From Planctomycetota bacterium (GTDB lineage: Bacteria > Planctomycetota > PUPC01 > DSUN01), in NCBI GenBank assembly GCA_016872875.1, contig VGYW01000030.1, forward strand, positions 1 to 33,216: 33,216 nucleotides of DNA, written 5' to 3'. A model generated the notes under the pieces. The model was not told where the DNA came from. It did not search any database and saw only the letters and a list, made by a program, of their open reading frames with translations. A program made the translations under genes and the position numbers. This document shows positions 30,208 through 33,216 of the stretch, in pieces; position 1 is the stretch's first letter; the number at the start of each line of letters is the position of its first letter.

Positions 30208-31284
30208 TCAGGTGCGAAAGGCAGGTGGCGACGAAGCGATTGCCTCTGCCATGGCGGCCAGGAGGGGCAGGCGCGAAGGGGCGGCGTCGCGGCGCGGGTG
30301 CACGCGATTGCTGAGGAGGACGAAGACGGCGCCGCTCCGCGGGAAGATGAAGGCCGAGGTGCCGGTGAAGCCCAGGTGCCCCAACGCCCCATGGCGCTCC
30401 AGCGACGGGAAGAAGGATGCATTGCACAGGCGCCACCCCAAGCCAAAGTCGCAGGAATGAGCCCTCAGGGCTTCTTCCCATCGTCCTCGTCCTCGTCGTC
30501 GTCCTCGTCCTCGATCTTGTTCCCTCTTCAGCCACATTTCGCAGAAGCGCCCCACGTCGGCGGCGGTGGCGAAGAGGCCGGCGTGGCCGGCGGCGCCGCC
30601 AAGGGTGGCCGCCATCTCGTCGTGGACCTCGCCCACGACGAGGCGGTGGCGCCAGCGGCCGTCAACCTCGGTCGGCACGCAGCGCGACGGGTCGGGCGGG
30701 CAGAAGCACGTGTCGTCCAAGCCCAGGCGAGCGATTATTACGGACCTCGCGAGGTCCGTTAAGGGCCGGCGCGCGGCGCGCTCGCAGGCGGCCTGGAGGA
30801 GAAGGAAGTCAACGTCGCTGTAGTGGCTCTGGCCCTCCCGCAACTGCACGCCGGGCTTGCACTGGAAGATGACGCGCCAGAGGGCCTCTGCCTGGCCGGG
30901 CTGGCACGGGCGGATGCCGTGGCGGACGGCCTCGCCGAGGAGGTCGGCCGTTGCCCCTGTGCGGTGGGCAAGGAGGTCCTCGATGGTCCATCGTTCGGCC
31001 ACCTCCGGCACGTATCGGGTGAGGGGGTCGTCGAGGCGGAGGGCGCCCTTCTCGGCCAGCCGCAGGACCAACGCTGTGGTGTAGAGCTTCGTCAGCGAGG
31101 CGAGATCGAAGCGGTCGTCGAGCCGAATGGGGCGCGATGTGGCCGGGTCGTATGTTGTCGCGCCGAATGCCTGGTGAAAGATGGCCTCGCCCCGGCGCGA
31201 GACGTAGACGACTGCCCCCGGGAACATGCGTCCTTCGATGGCGTGGCAGACGAGTTGGGAAAGTGGCCTGGCTTCAGTGGGCAT
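30208..31284 (-). CDS. Serine beta-lactamase-fold hydrolase (class C/EstB type)
   Basis: A 358-residue serine hydrolase of the beta-lactamase/transpeptidase superfamily. Many members are esterases or D-aminopeptidases and not resistance enzymes. The catalytic motifs are present: Ser63-Leu-Thr-Lys66 (SxxK), Tyr155-Ser-Asp (YxN position) and His303-Leu-Gly-Phe (HxG-type). No signal peptide is seen, so it is probably cytoplasmic. Residues about 254-271 (EQDRGRGRRRGRGRWEE) are a translation of a CGTCCT repeat. ATG 31284 keeps the N-terminal helix before FPGAVVYVSRRGEA, but it has no ribosome site, only the same repeat upstream. It lies 39 nt behind the ceramidase-like gene on the same strand, and the two probably form one transcript. 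Its end faces the permease across the 67-bp array. Confidence 0.9.
   Translation of the reverse strand: MPTEARPLSQLVCHAIEGRMFPGAVVYVSRRGEAIFHQAFGATTYDPATSRPIRLDDRFDLASLTKLYTTALVLRLAEKGALRLDDPLTRYVPEVAERWTIEDLLAHRTGATADLLGEAVRHGIRPCQPGQAEALWRVIFQCKPGVQLREGQSHYSDVDFLLLQAACERAARRPLTDLARSVIIARLGLDDTCFCPPDPSRCVPTEVDGRWRHRLVVGEVHDEMAATLGGAAGHAGLFATAADVGRFCEMWLKREQDRGRGRRRGRGRWEEALRAHSCDFGLGWRLCNASFFPSLERHGALGHLGFTGTSAFIFPRSGAVFVLLSNRVHPRRDAAPSRLPLLAAMAEAIASSPPAFRT
30480..30525. repeat. CGTCCT repeat in frame in the beta-lactamase-fold gene
   Basis: CGTCCTCGTCCTCGTCGTCG and onward, six-base units. On the coding strand it gives Arg-Gly repeats. The same family occurs at 171-275 and, between the two genes of this unit, at 31289-31322. 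Confidence 0.8.
30740..30759. repeat. 20-bp perfect palindrome inside the beta-lactamase-fold gene
   Basis: ACGGACCTCGCGAGGTCCGT, read as LTDLARSVI within a helix of the enzyme. It could be coincidence, but its length and symmetry resemble the other inserted repeats. Confidence 0.6.
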
Positions 31285-31323
31285 TGCAGGAGTAGAGCGA
31301 GGACGAAGACGAGGAGGACGATT

Positions 31324-32784
31324 TCAGGGGCCAAGCTCCTTGGCGAGGCCGAGGGCGGCCTCGCGCACGAGACGCTCGGCGTCGGGGGCGAACTGGTAGG
31401 TGCCGCGATAGAGCTTGTGCCCGGTGGTGATCTCGTAGCCGCCTTCGCCGAAGGCCTCGGCGGGGGGGACGTAGCCGAGGTCGCCGTTGGCGTAGCTCAC
31501 GACGAAGGTGTTGGGGACCGGCGATGCCCTCTTGATGGCGAGGCCGGTCTCGGCGAATGCCTCAGCGGGGATGCCGATGAGGAGTGCGTCGCCCAGGCGG
31601 ATGGCCTGGAGCTCGATGGGGCGCGAGGTCTGGCGGACGGCTTTGGCGTGCTCTGCCACCACGTCCTGCGCCCAACTGCGGAGCCAGTCGTTGTCGTAGA
31701 GGACGCGGGCCAGTTTCCCCTTGGCGAGGAGCTCGTCGAGCTCGCGGGTGCGCTGGTCGAGGGCCGCCTTGGCCTCGTCGAGGGGGGGCAGAGGGGCCAG
31801 AGGGGCATCCACAAGGGTCCGCTTCACGGCCAGCCCCGCCTCCCCGCTGGGGCTGATGGCCCCAGCCACCCTGGCGGCCTCCGAGCCGAGCGTGGTGCCG
31901 AGCCGTCGCACGTTCTCGATCCTCCTGCCCATGACGGTGGGATTGATGTCGCCCGCCGCGCCGTTGAGGAACATGCAGACGGTGCCATCGTAGGCCTGCT
32001 CGACGAAGGCGGCTGTCGCGCCCGGGAAGTCGGCCGAGACGTGGTTGTTCCGGTCGGCAAGGACGATGGGGTGGCAGGCATAGTTGACCAGGATGGCAAT
32101 GGGCTTGCCGTGGGCGTTGTCCACGCGGATGACCCCCACCTCGTCGTCGGTCGGCCCCCTGTCGCTGCCGGGCGGCGGCGGGGCGTTCTTGCCCCAGTAC
32201 TTGCGGCGATTGTAGCCGATGGCCGCGGTGCCCTTTCCCACCCCGAGACGTGCCGGGGCCAGAGCGCCGTGCGCGGCGACGATGGCGCCCGCGATCTTCT
32301 TCACCGTCGCCCGCACCAGCGCGGGGTCCAGCCCGGGCACGCGCAAGAGACCCGTCACCGGGCCGCTGTGGGTGTGGGTGCAGGCCACCATCACGTGGCC
32401 GGCGGGGATGCCGGCCGCGGCCTCGGCCTCCCTGCGGATTGACTCCACGGAGTCGCTGGTCAGGCCGATGAGGTCGCAGGAGACGATCGCGGCAGTCGTC
32501 CCGCCCGCCTTGAGGACGAGCGCCCTGGCGAACAACTCGTCGTGCACGCCTTCGCACCCCTTGTCGCGGCCTCGAAAGCCGTCGAGGAATGCGCCAGTGT
32601 ATGGGGTGATATTGGCCTTGGCCGCGCCTGCGAGGAGCTGCGGGTCGCCGGCCTCCTTGGGTGATTCGCAGGCAGGCCCGGCCACGAGGAACGCGAAGGC
32701 CACGGAGAGAAGCAGCTCCCGTCGCGGGATGTGGCTCTGCGGACACGCCCAAACAAGTTTGGGCGTGGCACCCGTAGCTCTCAC
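31324..32784 (-). CDS. Exported neutral ceramidase-like hydrolase
   Basis: A member of the neutral/alkaline non-lysosomal ceramidase family; in this kind of bacterium the substrate need not be a ceramide. The conserved parts are seen: [16 protein letters not shown] at the domain start, the zinc-site CTHTHSGP (His137, His139), [15 protein letters not shown] and the hallmark NGAAGDINP. An export signal with two Arg ([21 protein letters not shown]) precedes the domain. The start is uncertain. The frame is open to ATG 32943 and also has ATG 32868; GTG 32784 is chosen as the nearest start to the signal. None has a ribosome site, because a repeat element (32744-32805) sits where the native start should be. 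The promoter is at 32976-33004. First gene of a unit with the beta-lactamase-fold gene. Confidence 0.85.
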   Translation of the reverse strand: MRATGATPKLVWACPQSHIPRRELLLSVAFAFLVAGPACESPKEAGDPQLLAGAAKANITPYTGAFLDGFRGRDKGCEGVHDELFARALVLKAGGTTAAIVSCDLIGLTSDSVESIRREAEAAAGIPAGHVMVACTHTHSGPVTGLLRVPGLDPALVRATVKKIAGAIVAAHGALAPARLGVGKGTAAIGYNRRKYWGKNAPPPPGSDRGPTDDEVGVIRVDNAHGKPIAILVNYACHPIVLADRNNHVSADFPGATAAFVEQAYDGTVCMFLNGAAGDINPTVMGRRIENVRRLGTTLGSEAARVAGAISPSGEAGLAVKRTLVDAPLAPLPPLDEAKAALDQRTRELDELLAKGKLARVLYDNDWLRSWAQDVVAEHAKAVRQTSRPIELQAIRLGDALLIGIPAEAFAETGLAIKRASPVPNTFVVSYANGDLGYVPPAEAFGEGGYEITTGHKLYRGTYQFAPDAERLVREAALGLAKELGP

Positions 32785-32805
32785 CAAACCGACAGGGGGT
32801 GCCAC
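32744..32805. repeat. Palindromic repeats at the 5' end of the ceramidase-like gene
   Basis: CACGCCCAAAC-AA-GTTTGGGCGTG (32744-32767) and the overlapping pair GTGGCACCC (32765-32773) / GGGTGCCAC (32797-32805). They lie directly before the signal sequence, and in the annotated frame they are translated as its n-region. Confidence 0.8.
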
Positions 32806-32975
32806 GAACAAACTCGCTTGTCCATGTCTTCCGCAGCAGGAACCAACAGGTAGTGAGCGCCCCCTCATAGGAAGGGTCCCGTTCGGCCGGGGGAGGTTGG
32901 TGGGCGGGCGAACGGATGGATGGTGCGTGCGGGTGTCTGCCATCTGCTCGGTCCGCCATCCATCCCTCCGCCTTG

Positions 32976-33004
32976 AATATACTGGCGGACCCGCCCGCTG
33001 TCAA
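32976..33004 (-). promoter_or_regulatory. Consensus-like promoter of the ceramidase-like gene
   Basis: On the minus strand: TTGACA (32999-33004, 6/6), 17 nt, TATATT (32976-32981, 5/6). A GGAGG (32965-32969) follows closely, but the ATGs next to it are out of frame with the hydrolase. The leader also holds a GGATGGATGG / CCATCCATCC inverted pair (about 32913-32965). Confidence 0.65.
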
Positions 33005-33077
33005 GGGCGAACTACGCTGACACGCCCCTAGTTTCCGCATTCGGCTGTCCGCAGCCCTGCAAGGGCGCCATGGGATA

Positions 33078-33216
33078 GCCCAGGGCGAAGCCCTGATCTT
33101 TGCCCACATCTTCTGGGGGCTGGGGTTTAGCCCCCGAATGGGGGCGTTTGAGCCGTAGCCCAGGGCGACCGAAGGGAGCCCTGGGAAAAGGCCCCGCCAG
33201 CGTAGAGCCCCCGAAG
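33078..33216. repeat. CCCAGGGCGAAGCCCTG-type hairpin repeats, cut by the window edge
   Basis: A series of hairpins: AGCCCAGGGCGAAGCCCTG, GGGGGCTGGGGTTTAGCCCC, and CCCAGGGCGACCGAAGGGAG with its tail CCCTGGG. Related in sequence to the MITE-like element but in another arrangement. No gene is seen from 33005 to the end. Confidence 0.7.

Noticed and set aside
30208..31284. Antibiotic-resistance beta-lactamase
   Set aside because: Motifs show only the superfamily. There is no signal peptide and the context is not resistance-like; an esterase or peptidase role is as likely.
30823..32442. 539-codon plus-strand frame opposite the beta-lactamase-fold and ceramidase-like genes
   Set aside because: It spans two genes with clear catalytic motifs on the other strand and has no motifs itself.
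1..33216. tRNA, rRNA or riboswitch genes
   Set aside because: No cloverleaf with TTCRANYCC-type T-loop, no rRNA core sequence and no known riboswitch core were recognised. A covariance-model search would be decisive.

Overview
The window looks like a chromosomal segment of an uncultivated, GC-rich Gram-negative bacterium of the Planctomycetota or a nearby lineage. The reasons are the gene families: a Tat-exported Gfo/Idh/MocA oxidoreductase, a DUF4159/VWA giant protein behind ExbB and ExbD, a ceramidase-like hydrolase and HEAT/macroglobulin lipoproteins. GC-rich third positions also make long shadow frames common. The lineage is an inference; there is no rRNA or other marker gene here. Several promoters are close to the sigma-70 consensus (4881-4909, 324-351, 25449-25476, 32976-33004).

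Layout. 395-1798 is a secreted oxidoreductase. 2378-3076 is an exported cyclophilin on the other strand. 3558-4832 is an unrecognised 424-aa protein lying between two copies of a ~270-bp inverted-repeat element. 5722-14526 is one operon: exbB, exbD and a 2503-residue protein with signal peptide, VWA domain, six LDFG-type beta repeats, two membrane helices, coiled coil, long Pro/Ala linker, DUF4159 and a C-terminal beta domain. I read this as a possible proton-motive-force-driven envelope machine with a TonB/TolA-like giant transducer. 14640-18340 is a lower-GC island on the minus strand with a 5'-truncated RHS protein, a membrane protein right behind it that could be its immunity protein, another RHS scrap and two small frames. 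18645-22835 is a macroglobulin-like plus HEAT lipoprotein. 22843-25401 holds araD and araB without araA, behind a consensus-like promoter that overlaps a palindrome. 25710-29724 holds an M20 peptidase, a second Gfo/Idh/MocA enzyme and a lone sugar ABC permease. 30208-32784 (minus) is a ceramidase-like gene followed by a serine beta-lactamase-fold gene.

The most unusual property is the density and order of repeats. There are two ~400-bp elements, each of exactly four 67-bp units plus an inverted tail, and both sit between convergent genes. There is a MITE-like ~270-bp element with terminal inverted repeats. There is also a set of short tandem repeats, mostly with a 7-bp period and often paired as inverted arms, with unrelated sequences but one architecture. 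Members lie at gene ends, over start codons and in frame inside coding sequences: in the giant protein, the HEAT lipoprotein, the M20 peptidase (beside the active site) and, for a related short-period repeat, the beta-lactamase. The araB, araD, exbB, exbD and oxidoreductase genes carry none that I could see. No tRNA, rRNA, CRISPR array, integrase or intact transposase gene was seen.
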